Shown piece by piece: positions 11,956-22,842 of a stretch of DNA of 64,000 nucleotides. Below the pieces are notes generated by a model. The model made no database searches. It saw nothing but the letters and a program-made list of their open reading frames with translations, and had not been told where the DNA came from. Positions within the stretch are counted from its first letter, which is position 1, and every line of letters starts with the position of its first letter. This DNA comes from Erpobdella octoculata (lineage: Eukaryota > Annelida > Clitellata > Hirudinida > Erpobdellidae): positions 17,282,312-17,346,311 of the forward strand of contig OZ022247.1 of the NCBI GenBank assembly GCA_963978895.1, written 5' to 3'. A program made the translations under genes and the position numbers.

Positions 11956-12030
<75 letters not shown>
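11829..12030 (-). mobile_element. (TA)n tracts and a truncated Helitron A fragment
   Basis: A family A piece (about 11880-11956: TTTTAGATG, TGTTTGTCTCTCTCGC, ending CCGCG) sits between TA tracts. It nearly repeats the fragment at 10084. Confidence 0.65.
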
Positions 12031-12031
<1 letters not shown>

Positions 12032-12530
12032 TAGCGGAGGTACCCGGCGTTGCCCGGGGTTTTTAAAGGTTTTTTTAATGTTTGTCTCTCTCGCTCCCGT
12101 TTCCTTCTCGACTTTCCCGTTTTCGTCGCGTTCCCGGTCGCTATCCGCTTTCGGTCGTTTTCCAGCTCCCGGTCGCTTTCCCGCTCAGAAGTTTTGTTAT
12201 CGATTTTCTCTCTTGCTCGCGTTTCCTTCCAAGCTTGCTCTCCCGATTCCAGTCGCTTTCCGCGTTCCCGGTCGCTTTCCACGTTCCCGGTCGCTTTCCC
12301 GTTCCCGGTCGCTTTCCCGTTCCCGGCCGCTTTCCCGTTCCCGGTCGCTTTCCCGTTCCCGGTCGCTTTTCCGTTCCCGCTCACGCTTGCTCTCCCGTTC
12401 CCGGTCATGCTTGCTCTCCCATTCCCGGTCACGGTTGCTCTCCCGTTCCCGTTCACGCTCATTTTCTCTTTTCCATTCTTTCATAACTTGTGTTAGCCTA
12501 TAAAACGTAAAATAGATTTGCTAAGACTAT
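12031..12530 (-). mobile_element. Helitron family A, minus copy with minisatellite
   Basis: On the minus strand the 3' end reads CCCCGGGCAACGCCGGG, then TACCTCCG and CTAG (12031-12034), followed by T. That is the GC hairpin plus CTRR terminus expected of a Helitron. The body holds a GTTCCCGGTCGCTTTCCC minisatellite (about 12260-12375) and looser GC repeats. Long open frames here (Arg/Ser/Pro-rich) are repeat artefacts. Confidence 0.75.
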
Positions 12531-12569
12531 ATATGTATATATGAATGTTTGTGGGTTAGCTTGTCTATT

Positions 12570-13185
12570 ATAGAAACGGGAAAGCGACCCGGAACGGACA
12601 GCGAGCGGGAACGGAAAAGCAAGCGTGAGCGGGAATGGGAAAGCAAACGTGAGCGGGAACGGGACAGGGAACGGGAAAACGACCGGGAGCAGGAAAGCCA
12701 CCGGGAGCCGGGAGCGGGAAAACGACCGGCAGCGGGAAAGCGACCGGGAGCGGGAAAGCGACCGGGAGCGGGAAAGCGACCGGGAGCGGGAAAGCGACCG
12801 GGAGCGGGAAAGCGACCGGCAGCGGGAAAGCGACCGGGAGCGGGAAAGCGACCGGCAGCGGGAAAGCGACCGGGAGCGGGAAAGCGACCGGCAGCGGGAA
12901 AGCGACCAGGAGCGGGAAAGCGACCGGCAGCGGGAAAGCGACCGGGAGCGGGAAAGCAACCGGGAGCGGGAAAGCGACCGGGAGCGGGAAAGCGACCGGG
13001 AGCGGGAAAGCGACCGGGAGCGGGAAAGCGACCGGGAGCGGGAAAGCGACCGGCAGCGGGAAAACGACCGAAAACGGGAAAGCGAGCAGGAGTAGGAAAG
13101 CAAGTGGGAAAGGAAACGGGAGAGAAAGAGACAAACATTAGAAAAACCTCTAAAAAACCCGGGCAACGCCGGGTATCTCCGCTAG
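12570..13185 (+). mobile_element. Helitron family A, plus copy with expanded minisatellite
   Basis: It ends CTCTAAAAAACCCGGG, CAACGCCGGG, TATCTCCG, CTAG (13182-13185). The hairpin is CCCGG-GCAACG-CCGGG at 13158-13173. It faces the minus copy at 12031, so the two 3' ends point outward in a head-to-head pair of about 1.15 kb. Confidence 0.78.
12712..13065 (+). repeat. 18-bp GC-rich minisatellite (about 20 units)
   Basis: Tandem GAGCGGGAAAGCGACCGG with occasional GGCAGC variants. 18 is a multiple of 3, so all frames stay open and give false ORFs such as RERESD or GKRPGA repeats. GC content is far above the surroundings. Confidence 0.93.
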
Positions 13186-13224
13186 AACATACATAAACAC
13201 ACACACAGACACACATACATGCAA

Positions 13225-13380
13225 CTCCGCCTCGCTAATTGCGAGCCAGTCCCAAGCCTGGATAAAGGAGGAGGGACAGTTAAAAGGATCAAACTTTGAT
13301 CCACGACAGCAAGTACTTATGTGCTTCCTACATACAGCCAATTCAGTCTTAAAACGCTTGGTGTAAAGGACTATAAAATA
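13225..13380 (-). repeat. Dispersed repeat R1, copy 1
   Basis: It contains AGCCTGGATAAAGGAGG, ACTTATGTGCTTCCTA and AAGGACTATAAA. Its reverse complement recurs at 23815-23975 (AGTCCTTTATACC, AAGCACATAAGTACTTCC, TATCCAGGCTTGG) and in part at 38247-38283. There is no coding sequence. Its class is unknown. Confidence 0.7.
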
Positions 13381-13472
13381 TCATAAAAAAAAAAAAAATA
13401 AAAATAAAACACATACATGCACATACACATACATATATACACACATACATACGCACATACATATATATATAG

Positions 13473-13811
13473 TTCCCGCTCGCTCACCCGCTCCGCTCCG
13501 CTCATTTTGTGACGGATTTCAAAAATACATATATATATATAAATGAATGTTTGTATGTATATGTTCATGTCTTTTATGCATTGCTACACCATTCATCCGA
13601 TCGTAATGAAATTTTCACACAAACTTGAGAGTCAAGGGGAATCAAATATAGAGAAAATTTTTTTGAAATCCGTCACAAAATGAGCGGAGCGGAGCGGGTG
13701 AGCGAGCGGGAACTATATATAAATGTATGTGCGTATGTATGTGTGTATGTATGTATGTGTATGTGCATACACATACACATAGCTCCCGGTCGCTTTCCCG
13801 CTCCCGGTCGT
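13473..13811. mobile_element. Helitron A 5' end inside an inverted repeat
   Basis: Inverted arms of about 50 bp at 13473-13527 and 13660-13713 (GTTCCCGCTCGCTCACCC and its complement, extending through CATTTTGTGACGGATTTCA) flank the family A 5' module (ATGAATGTTTG, then CCATTCATCCGATCGTAATG). Two family A elements were probably joined tail to tail. A CTCCCGGTCGCTTTCCCG minisatellite stub ends it. Confidence 0.7.
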
Positions 13812-14578
13812 AAATGTATATTCGGCGTTGACACTCTGGAATTTCTTGGCCACAAGATTGATAAATCTGGTATTACACCATTACCAGAGAAAGTAACGTC
13901 AATCACAGAATTTCCAGAACCATCTTCAATAACCCAACTACGTCGATTTTCAGGGATGATAAACTTCTACAGACGATTCATACCAAATTGCGCATCAAAA
14001 TCTATTCTTCTCATACATCTTCTTAAATCACGAACTAAATCAATTACATTGTCTCCAGAAGCTCAAGAAGTTTTTAAAGCTTTGAAGAACAAACTATCTT
14101 CAGCTACAACTCTTGCTTACCTCAGTGATAACACAAACCGAAACTTATCATTGACCACAGATGCTTCGAGCGATGCAGTTGGAGCAGTTTTAGAACAAGA
14201 ACACATGAGTAACCTCCGCGCAACACCGACACGGGCACAAAGCAAACCAGGTTTTATTCACTCAGATTTGCGTACAGCTCCTTTTGTCTTCATCCGAGTC
14301 GACGCTGTCAAAAAGCCCTTGCAAGCACCGTACACTGGCCCTTTCAAAGTTTTAGAAAGACACAAAGCAAAAGCGACACAGTAAGCATCGACAGACTGAA
14401 GCCTGCATACGTCGAACACTTTCCAACAGTTTCAACAAATCCACAACCCATCTTTCCGCAAACAGCTCCTGACGCATCACCCACTCCAACACCAATACTC
14501 AACAAAGACCTTGAAATCAAGACTCGCAGCGGCCGCACAGTTCATTGGCCGAAAAGACTTTTTGAGTATCTCAATTAA
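13812..14578 (+). pseudogene. Ty3/gypsy pol remnant with internal deletion
   Basis: The first part is RT thumb and start of RNase H (LEFLGHKIDKSGITPLP, RRFSGMINFYRRFIPN, LTTDASSDAVGAVLEQ, to about 14200). It then jumps straight to the integrase C-terminus (FVFIRVDAVKKPLQ, YTGPFKVLER). After a 1-nt frameshift near 14380 it ends with SIDRLKPAYV and TRSGRTVHWPKR, stop 14576-14578. The RNase H, zinc-finger and DDE regions are lost by one deletion. No envelope gene or LTR is visible. Confidence 0.85.
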
Positions 14579-15190
14579 CATTTTTGCATCGAGCATTTAT
14601 CTTATTTAAGTATTTTTCCGCAATAGCATCCGCTAAAATAAAATACAGTTTCCATAAAAAAATAAAATTTTACAAAGTTTTTATGTTTTAAATAATTAAA
14701 ATTTATAAAAAAGCATTTATTTCTGTCCTGCGGATTAGTCTAATAAGTAATGTGTCTTTTGCGTGTATGAATACATTATTCACTTGGCTTGAAAGTTGGA
14801 AGACAACCAACATTCAAAATCTTGGCTGCCAAGATGTCAATGTCATGCGTGAGAGCGTTTACAGTCTTCACAGTTTACACGTGCACTTTTTCTAATTTCA
14901 GGCGACATTGACATTTGGAGCCAACAAATCTTTGCCTGTGTAAACGCGCCTTTAGCTTCAGTTAAAATGACGTCATACATAGAGCAAAATACAATTTTGC
15001 TTTGCCAAAAAATAACATTGATATGTTAAAGGGGGAGAGGTGGATGGAAATTTGAAACGAGACGCGCTTGTTCTAACTTCTAATAATACAAGCGAATGGA
15101 TACGTAATTTCGTATTGTATTGTAGTTGTAGGAAAAATTTCTTCTATTTTATTCAATTATTTTTCAAAATTTGGCCTATTGATCTGCACA
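14579..15190. other. AT-rich spacer
   Basis: Several AATAAA-like motifs near 14635-14670 may belong to the lost gypsy 3' end. I recognise nothing else. Confidence 0.4.
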
Positions 15191-15350
15191 GTCCGCGTCC
15201 GTGTCCGCTAGTTTCAATTTTCTCGAATCCGCGTCCGCGTCAGAGATGTGCGGATTGCGGACGCGTCCGCTGGCGGACGCTAATCCGCAGCTTTTTTGCG
15301 GACGCGGATTCGAGAAAATTGAAACTAGCGGACGCGCACGCGGATTGTGC
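15191..15350. repeat. GC-rich inverted repeat with 36-bp perfect arms
   Basis: Arms at 15203-15238 and 15298-15333 (GTCCGCTAGTTTCAATTTTC and onward, and its complement) are identical by eye; the flanks extend the match imperfectly. The 59-bp loop is itself rich in GCGGACGC. It looks like a snap-back remnant of a DNA transposon with TCCGCGTCCGC ends. The sequence from 15351 to 15655 shows nothing. Confidence 0.85.
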
Positions 15351-15732
15351 GGGCTTTCTTCCTTTTTCTAACTTCAGCAATTCCAGCATTTTTTCTGGTT
15401 GCGCCACTGAACCGAACCACAGATGAGCGTTTAACTTATTACACATCCAGAACGCATTGCTTTTAGAAACATATAATGTTATTGATAGATTTGCAGCCAG
15501 CAAGAATAGGTGTCTTGATTTTGCACCGTAGATTTTTTATTCTAGAAATTTAACTTCTGCTTTGAATGTTGTCTTTGTGCATACTGTTTGTTTCGTAACT
15601 TTAAAAAAATGTTTCAAGTTTTGGTTAGATCATCCCCCCCACCAGAAAATCCTAGATCCGTGGCTAGTATGTATGTATGTATGTTAGCAATTTTGCGTAA
15701 CGCTATATCTACATACATAATTTCCTGTCGGT

Positions 15733-15877
15733 ATGTATGTATGTATGTATGTATGTATGTATGTATGTATGTATGTATGTATGTATGTATGTATGTATGT
15801 ATGTATGTATGTATGTATGTATGTATGTATGTATGTATGTATGTATGTATGTATGTATGTATGTATGTATGTATGTA
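15733..15877 (+). repeat. (GTAT)n microsatellite, about 36 units
   Basis: Pure GTAT array. It is preceded at 15665-15730 by Helitron B 5'-like pieces (TTAGCAATTTTGCGTAACGC, TCTACATACATAATTTCC) and followed by the Helitron C 3' end. Confidence 0.95.
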
Positions 15878-17435
15878 CTATCAGTGCCCGTAGCGGTTTC
15901 GCTCGCATGAAATTAGAGAGTTTGAACCGTGCATCCATAGTAGAGATCAATTTTTTATGTCTCGGCTCGGCCCGTCGACAACTTAGCCCAGCCCGTTTTA
16001 AAAACCCAAACTCCTGGCCCGGCAGAGCCCGTCTGAATTAGGCCCGGCCCATTCTTACAGGCCTAGAAGTTCTATATACTTGATGAAAAACTTCGGCCCG
16101 TCCCACCTTGACTTTAGATTTGGCCCGACCCAACTGAAGACTCTAAAATCATTAAAATAGCTATATACTTGGTGAAAAACGTCGGCCCAGTTCCACTTTG
16201 ATTTAAGGTTTGGCCTGGCCCGTGTGAAGACTCTAAAATAACGGCTTGGCCCGGCCGGTGATAAACTGGACTTAGCTACTTTTAACCGGGACAAAACTTC
16301 AAAATACTAATTTTTACATTTGTAGCACTTACAGTTTTTGAGTAGCAGTTATTTTGAAATCAAATAACCCTTATTTCCACCCCACAAACAAACACTTATA
16401 ACATTGTTTTTTGAGTAAATACTAAATACTAATTTTGACATCTGTAGCATTCACAGTTTTTGAGTAGCAGTTACTTTAAAAACCAAAGAAACCTTTTTTC
16501 CACCCCACATTTGAGGTCCTGAAAACCAAAATTTCAAAAAATGGTGAAACATATATTCTTATTTTTAGAGTAGAAACTAAATACTAATTTTTACTTTTGT
16601 AGCATTTACAGTTGTTGAGTAGCAGTTACTTAAAAACCAAATAACCTTATTCTCCACCCCACATTTGAAGTCCTGGAAACCAAATTTTCAAAAAATGGTG
16701 AAACACGTATATCATTATTTTTAGAGTAGAAACTTAATACTAATTTTTATTTTTGTAGCATTCACAGTTTTTGAGTAGCAGCTACTTTAAAAACCAAGTA
16801 ATCCTATCGTCCACACCACATTTAAGGTCCTGGAAACCAAATTTGTAAAAAATGGTGAAACAGTATATCTTTATTTTTAGAATAGAAACTAAATACTAAT
16901 TTTTACATCTGTGGTATTTACAGTTTTTGAGTAGCAGTTACTTTAAAAAACATATAACCCTATTTTCCACCCCACATTTGAAGTCCTGGAAACCAAATTT
17001 TCAAAAAATGCTAAAACACGTATTTCATTATTTTTGGAGTAGAAACTAAATACTAATTTTTTCTCCTGTAACATTCACAGTTTTTGAGTAGCAGCTACTT
17101 TAAAAACCAAATAACCCAATTTTCCAACCCACATTTGAGGTCCGGGAAAATAATTTTTCAAAAAATGGTGAAACACGTTTTTTTTTATTTTTCAAGAAGA
17201 ATCCATATACCAAATTTCAAAATCTCCTCATTTTTGGTTTTTGAAATATACATTGTTTTAGAAAAAAAGTTTGTTTTCCAGTTTCTTCCCCTCAGGAGCA
17301 AAATTTTAAAAAATCCTTTCTTATTGGATGCTTACGCAATAAAAGTAATATAAGTTCTAAATTTCACGTTTGTAGGATAAGGCGTTTGAGCTCGGCGTTG
17401 ATTATCAGTCAGTCGGTCGGTCGGTCGGTCAGTCA

Positions 17436-17468
<33 letters not shown>

Positions 17469-17490
17469 GACATGTTCTTTAATATATAGA
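15878..17490 (-). mobile_element. Helitron family C, copy 2
   Basis: Reverse-oriented relative of 10262-11827. Its 5' end, at the right, reads TCTATATATTAAAGAACATG then TCCTGACTGAC. Its 3' end, at the left, is GGGCACTGATAG followed by T. The same internal repeats of about 156 bp and GGCCCGGCC segment are present. With TC at the start and T after the end it fits Helitron insertion between A and T. Confidence 0.8.
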
Positions 17491-17694
17491 TGTATGTATG
17501 TATGTTAGCAATTTCGCATAACGCGGCGGCCGCAGTCAGCAGTTGTTAAAATTAGTGCGCGCTGGCGTGTAATAAAATTTGTTACGCAATTTTACACTGT
17601 CAGTCCTAAAGATCTAAAGAGGTGGCGCTGCAACCTAAAAATAATATATAATGAGATTTAAAAAGATCCGTCATTTTTGACGAGCTACTTCTAG
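17491..17694 (+). mobile_element. Helitron family B, copy 1
   Basis: (GTAT)n, TTAGCAATTTCGCATAACG, a GTGCGCGCTGGCGTG block, and the 3' end CGTCA-TTTT-TGACG hairpin, AGCTACTT, CTAG (17691-17694) then T. No coding. The hairpin and end recur at 61351 (minus) and, degraded, at 35767. Confidence 0.78.
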
Positions 17695-18732
17695 TTTAAT
17701 TTATATTTATTAATGTAATAAATTATGTTATAGGACTTTAATTATTTTGCCACAAACAATTTTATCATGGAATGCTATGAAAGAGAAAAAAATAGGGGAA
17801 GAGAGAGAAAGAGAAGAAAACAATTAACTGTCATAAGATCTACTAAACATTTAAAACACTCCCGCCTTTTCATAAGCGTAGGACAGTTGGGCAAATGCCC
17901 TCACAAATTTTTTTGTCTCAATTTTTCGTGCAAGCGGATGCGTCTCAACCTTGAAAAAATAACGCATTTGCTGCTTTTCGCAAGTGATTAAATTATTAAA
18001 CTCTTATTCTTGTTGAATTTCTAGATGTTGTGAAGGTATAAAATATACAATAATTTGAATAGGAATCAAATAAAAGTGACTCATGCTCAATTTTTCGGGC
18101 AAGCGGATGCTTCTCAACCTTAAAAAAAAGAACGCATTTGTCAGCAATGAAATTAAAAAATGCATTTCAAACTGCTATTTAACTTTTAAGGAGGCACAAC
18201 AGCCACGGACAAGGAAACCATCTCAGTGAATACAATGTTTTCAATGCTGGATTTAGATTTTTTCTTATAAATAGGTACGACTCTGGAATGCTGCCAATCT
18301 TGTGGAAAAACACCGGATTCGATGTTACATTGCATTACGGCACACTTTTTTAACAAACGTGCCAATGAAACTGCTACAGGGTAAATTGGGACATCGTTGG
18401 GGTAAGCTGGGACAGCATATAGAGCAAAATGGAAAACACATAATAAGTGGTGTAATCTGTTTAACTAAACTCATTTGTCAATTTTTTGTATAAATGCAGT
18501 AAAAGACAAAGTACCCACATTTATATATTTTTTAAACACTGATCACTTTCAACCACTGTGTAAGCTTATGCTTGTTAATTTTGATGTTACATTGCAAGAC
18601 TTTTTGGTTGGGAAAAATTCGGCTGAGCCGTATTTGAGTTGTACATTTTTCAGCCGTAATCGAGCCATAAGAAGTTTGGCCAGCCGCAATTTGAGCCGTA
18701 ATTTTGCTCCAACCAGCCGATATCCTAAAAAA
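17695..18732. other. AT-rich spacer with a 48-bp direct repeat
   Basis: TCAATTTTTCG.GCAAGCGGATG and its following bases occur at about 17919 and again at about 18088. No gene is seen. 18650-18720 has AGCCGTAA-like repeats leading into the hAT remnant. Confidence 0.45.
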
Positions 18733-18951
18733 CTCGCCGCCCGGGTCTATGCGGCAGAGAGATCTTTCACCGCTTTAAGGCGTCTCAAGAACTGGCTGAG
18801 AAGCAATATGAGCCACGGACATCTGAATGCTGCAACTGTTTGCCATGTCAATCAAAGCATTCTGGATCATCTGGACTTAAGACAACGTGCTCATGAATTT
18901 GCGCAAAAATCTGAAATAAGGAAATGTCAGTTTGGATCAGCACCCTTCTGA
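18733..18951 (+). pseudogene. hAT transposase C-terminal dimerisation domain fragment
   Basis: AAERSFTALRRLKNWLRSNM, then HLNAATVCHVNQSI and a helical tail match the hAT C-terminal dimerisation region (xxx.FS.L+.lKt.LRs.M...RLn.Lal..i). About 70 residues are open to the stop at 18949-18951. The catalytic region is absent upstream. Confidence 0.75.
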
Positions 18952-19334
18952 TTTTGAAACAATGTTTAGTAAAGTTACTTTTGCAAATAAATTGAAATAA
19001 AGTAGATTATATTTGATTAGACCTTAGAGGCGGGAAGGGAGGGAGGGGCGAAGAGTAGGAAGGAATGGGCCCCCAATATTTGTGCACGGTAATATTACGC
19101 AACACTTGAATTCGGCCTTAAATCAAAATCAGCGTTCGGCAATTCGGCCTTATATCAAAATCAGCGTTTGGCCATTCGGCACAAATAGCCAAAACGCGAC
19201 ATTCGGCTTTCGGCAAATCGGACTGGAGTCATGAGCCTATATCACATCGAGAAACTCCGACATTACCGGACGTGTCAGATTTGGTCGGGGCGAATCAACT
19301 CACGTTTATCGATTTGGAGCGGGCTTTAGGAACC
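18952..19334. other. Spacer with TTCGGC-rich repeats
   Basis: Imperfect ATTCGGCCTTA..TCAAAATCAGCGTT units at 19110-19200. No gene is seen. Confidence 0.4.
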
Positions 19335-22300
19335 CGTAATGTAATGTAATATAGATTTATATAGCGTCTTCTTATCAAATCAAATTTATTTAACGCCAAT
19401 GTCGTAAACGAATCTGAGGCGGGTGAACGTGAGATGAGCTGACTAATTTAACTGAAAAAGATGAGTTTTTAAAGTACGTTTAAAGAGGGGAAGAGATGAA
19501 GCAGATTTGATATGAGAAGGAAGTGAGTTCCAAACCAGAGGAGCTGCAGCACGGAAAGCTCGTGCACCAAACTTAGTGTGTGAAATTTTGGGTTGAAGAA
19601 GAAATTGAGTTGAAGAGCGGAGCTGACGGAAGGGAGTGTTTGGGTGTAGCAAGGTAGAGAGATATCTGGGAGTGGAGGTTGAAGCAGCCTTGAATGCTAT
19701 TGTAGCAATTTTATATTTGATTCTTTTATCCACTGGTAACCAGTGGAGTTGATTCAGTAAGGAAACAGAGTGAACCGACCTGTCCGCTTGTAGAATGAAA
19801 CGTGCGAGGGTATTTTGAATGTTTTGGAGTACTTTGATGGAAGATTTGGGAGCACCATAGAGGATCGAGTTGGCATAATCAAGCCGCGAGCTGACCAGAG
19901 CGTGGACAATGAGGCTGGCAGTCTGTAAGTCGTGTGTGACGGATATGGCGAAGAGCTTTAATGTGAAAGTAACAAGACTTGGAGATGAGTTTGACGTGAT
20001 TGTGAAAGGTGAGAGAACTGTCTAGAGTGGCACCAAGAAGCTTGATATGACTTGCTAAAGGAACGGTTGAATTGTCAACCTTGACGCTAGAAACTGACGA
20101 TAAGGATTTGTTGCGTTTATTAGTGCCTAAGAGTATTGCGTCAGACTTACTGGGATTTAAAGCGAGGCTATTGCGGGAGAACCACATCGCAAGGTTTGAT
20201 AGAGCTGTTTCGAGAAGGTGTAAGCTGGCGGTAGCACCAGGACGGGAAATTCCAATGTAAAGTTGAGTGTCGTCTGCAGACTGTTGTTTGTAAACTCCAA
20301 GGTGCGCGGTTATTGATGCCACAGGTGAAATATAAATGGTGAAGAGGAGTGGGCCTAAGACAGAGCCTTGAGGAACACCGGAAAGACATGTTTCGGGGGA
20401 TGATTGATGATGACCAACTTTGACGTACTGGCTACCAGTGTTGGAAAAAGTACTGTGTTTCAGTACTTAAGTAAAAGTACAAGTAACGCCTCAAAAAGTT
20501 ACTTAAATAAAAGTAAAAGTATTTGCTAAAAAATGTACTTAAGTAAAAGTAAAAAGTAACAGCACTTTAAAGTTACTTTTAAAGTAAAAAGTAAAAGTAC
20601 TGAAGCCGCTTTTTGTAATTGTCATTCGTCAATCATCTAACTCTATTTTATCATAATTCCATCGTCTTTCAAACGCTACTGCGTTGATAAAACTGATAAA
20701 CTAATTGGTAACACGCAAACTAATGAAAAAATGCTATTTTTACGTGCCTTTTTGTCAATTTTTCGTATTTCGATACATGCACTGGATGCACGCGTATCAC
20801 GTGTTTTTTCAAGTTTGACGGAGAATTGTGGAATGCTAAACACATAATTACTTTACTTGTTTGCCCAGCAAGCATGTCTATCTGAACGTTTTAGCTTCCA
20901 TCGATTGAAATCTGAACATTTTAACTAAATATGGCCATGGGCGTTCTTTATTAAGTTCATTGTTGTTACGCGCCTATCATCGCCACTCGCCACCACTGCT
21001 CACGTTCGCTCCTTTGGAAAATTCCATAGTAGGTAATCTGGAACAATCTATTGAACACCAAAACAAGTATGACCGCAAAAATCTTAGCTCCACTAACTAC
21101 TAACATAAAAGTAAAATGGGGTTCGAAAATGCATACGTTAATAATCATAGATAATTAATACAATATCGATTTAGACTTTATGTCGTTTTATAAATTTTTT
21201 ACAGTACTTTGTTATGGATTGTCCTGGAAAAGTAACGAAGTAAAAGTAAGTCCGAAAATATTACTTCGTTACAAGTAAAAAGTACTGAAAATAATCTGTA
21301 CTCCGTTACAGGCAAAAAGTACGTCTGATGTACTTAAGTAAAGTAACGCGTTACTTTTACTTCGTTACCGAACAACACTGCTGGCTACGACCAGTAATGT
21401 ACGATGATAGCCAATTCAGAGCAGGGCCTAAAAATCCAAATGAGTTAGTAAGACGATTAATAAGTATATTGTGATCAATTGTATCGAATTCTGAACTAAG
21501 GTCAAGGGAAACTAAGAGTGTGGATTTTCCAGTATCGGCAGAGTGAAAAACATTGTCTGTCAAGGGCAAATAAGAGAGCTGTCTCAGTTGAATGATTTGA
21601 TCGATAAGCTGACTGATAAGGGTTGAAATTTTGATAAGATGTAACATGTAGTTTAACACGAGAGAGGAATAAGCGTTCAAGTATTTTAGAGATGTTGTTG
21701 AGATTAGATATTGGACGGTAGTTGGAAAAATCTAAATTGTCTAGAGTAGGTTTTTTTAGTATAGGTGTTACTTGTGTTTGTTTGAAAGATGCTGGAAAGA
21801 TACCCTCAGTGAATGACAGAGTGGCAAGCCTGGCAATGAGCTCTGAAAAAATTGATGAGAACGATCTGATTATTGATGTTGGAATGTAATCCAAGTCGGA
21901 TGATTTGTCGGGAAGGGAAGAGAGGATTTTTGCGACTTCAGAAGAAGTGACGGCTGGAAAGGAAGATAAATACTGGTTGCTAATAAGATCAGGATGTAGA
22001 GAAGTGAATATGGATGACTTATTGAGAGTTATTGATTTTCTTAAGTCAGTAATTTTGGGATCAGTCGAGTGAAGAAGTTTCTTGATTTTTGACCAATGCT
22101 GCATTGGAATAATACAGGATTCGATTTATCGATGGCAGTGTTCTTGACGAGAGCTGTTGATGAGGAGGTTGGTGAGCCGACAAGAGGTACGATAAGTTGC
22201 ACGATCAGACTCGTCATGAGTCCGAAGCCAGATTCGTTCAAGATGACGTCTCTCTCTTTTTGCTGATATTGCGGTAGGAGAAAGCCATTTAACGATCGGT

Positions 22301-22728
22301 TTACTTGCTCGCTTGCGAGTTAACTTGAGAGGAAGAAATATATTGAGTTTGGCTGTGATGACATTTTTAAGTTGTATGGCGAAATTGTCCGTAGTGGAAG
22401 CTGGGTTAATAAAGAGAGATGATTGCTTAAGTGATGACTGAAACCCAGCATGATCGAGTCGAAACGAACTCTTTGACAGGTGTTGGTGGAAGTCGAGATC
22501 GGACTGAGGTGACTAGGAGACGATGGTCAGACAACGAGCAGTAGTTGTAATAGCGGACGTCACCGTGAAGTAGATTTGAGTCAGATGTTGCGATGATGTC
22601 TAGCAGGTTGTGGTCACGTGTTCGTTGGATAACTATCTGATTGAAGTTGAGTTTCGTCAGAATGTCATCAAGACCACAGCCAACCAGACCGTTTGCTCCT
22701 GGACAATTGGGGTTTCCAGAATAGTAGA
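19335..22728 (-). mobile_element. L2/CR1-type LINE, 5'-truncated, with nested hAT
   Basis: Read from right to left. The endonuclease end (about 22720-22470) has NGLVGCGLDDILTKLNFNQI and SLSDHRLL. The RT follows (about 22000-21390: SNYRPISNL, YQSAYRSNHSTETALL, LDLSSEFDTIDH). A hAT insertion sits at 20436-21380. The RT resumes (GVPQGSVLGPLLF, SADDTQLY in place of YADD) and the C-terminus follows (19733-19443: RAFRAAAPLVWNSLPSHIK). The 3' end GACGCTATATAAAT is followed by ATTAC repeats. Several frameshifts are present. Removing the hAT and one target copy restores ITGRSQYVKVGHHQSS in frame. Confidence 0.87.
20436..21380. mobile_element. Non-autonomous hAT element with 8-bp target duplication
   Basis: Terminal repeats start CAGTGTTG. 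Target duplication CTGGCTAC at 20428-20435 and 21381-21388. Subterminal TACTTAAGTAAAAGTA and GTAACGCGTTAC repeats are typical of this hAT group. No transposase is seen in 945 bp. Confidence 0.92.
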
Positions 22729-22777
22729 TGGAAACAAAAAACGTGTCACAGATGTGTGTGAGTACATATCCAGGGCA

Positions 22778-22842
22778 CAGGGTTGTTAACGCTACTTGTT
22801 CAAAGTAGCGCCGCTCTTCGCTACCGCTACCAGTCGTGTGAA
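22778..22842 (+). mobile_element. hAT MITE (GTAGCG family), left-end fragment
   Basis: CAGGGTTGTTAACGCTAC, then CAAAGTAGCGCCGCTC. Same left end as the full copy at 58303. The preceding 50 bp are shared with the copy at 30626. Confidence 0.8.

Noticed and set aside
10088..12066. ORFs made of Tyr-Ile repeats over (TA)n tracts (also near 27.9, 42.4, 42.9 and 49.3 kb)
   Set aside because: Microsatellite translation; open in several frames and both strands.
12712..13065. CRISPR-like array
   Set aside because: 18-bp units are directly adjacent with no spacers, in eukaryotic DNA.
12050..13216. Seven or more overlapping ORFs rich in Arg/Ser/Glu/Gly on both strands
   Set aside because: The 18-bp repeat length is a multiple of 3, so all frames stay open by construction.
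15588..16041. Met-Tyr-Val-Cys repeat ORFs
   Set aside because: Translation of (GTAT)n.
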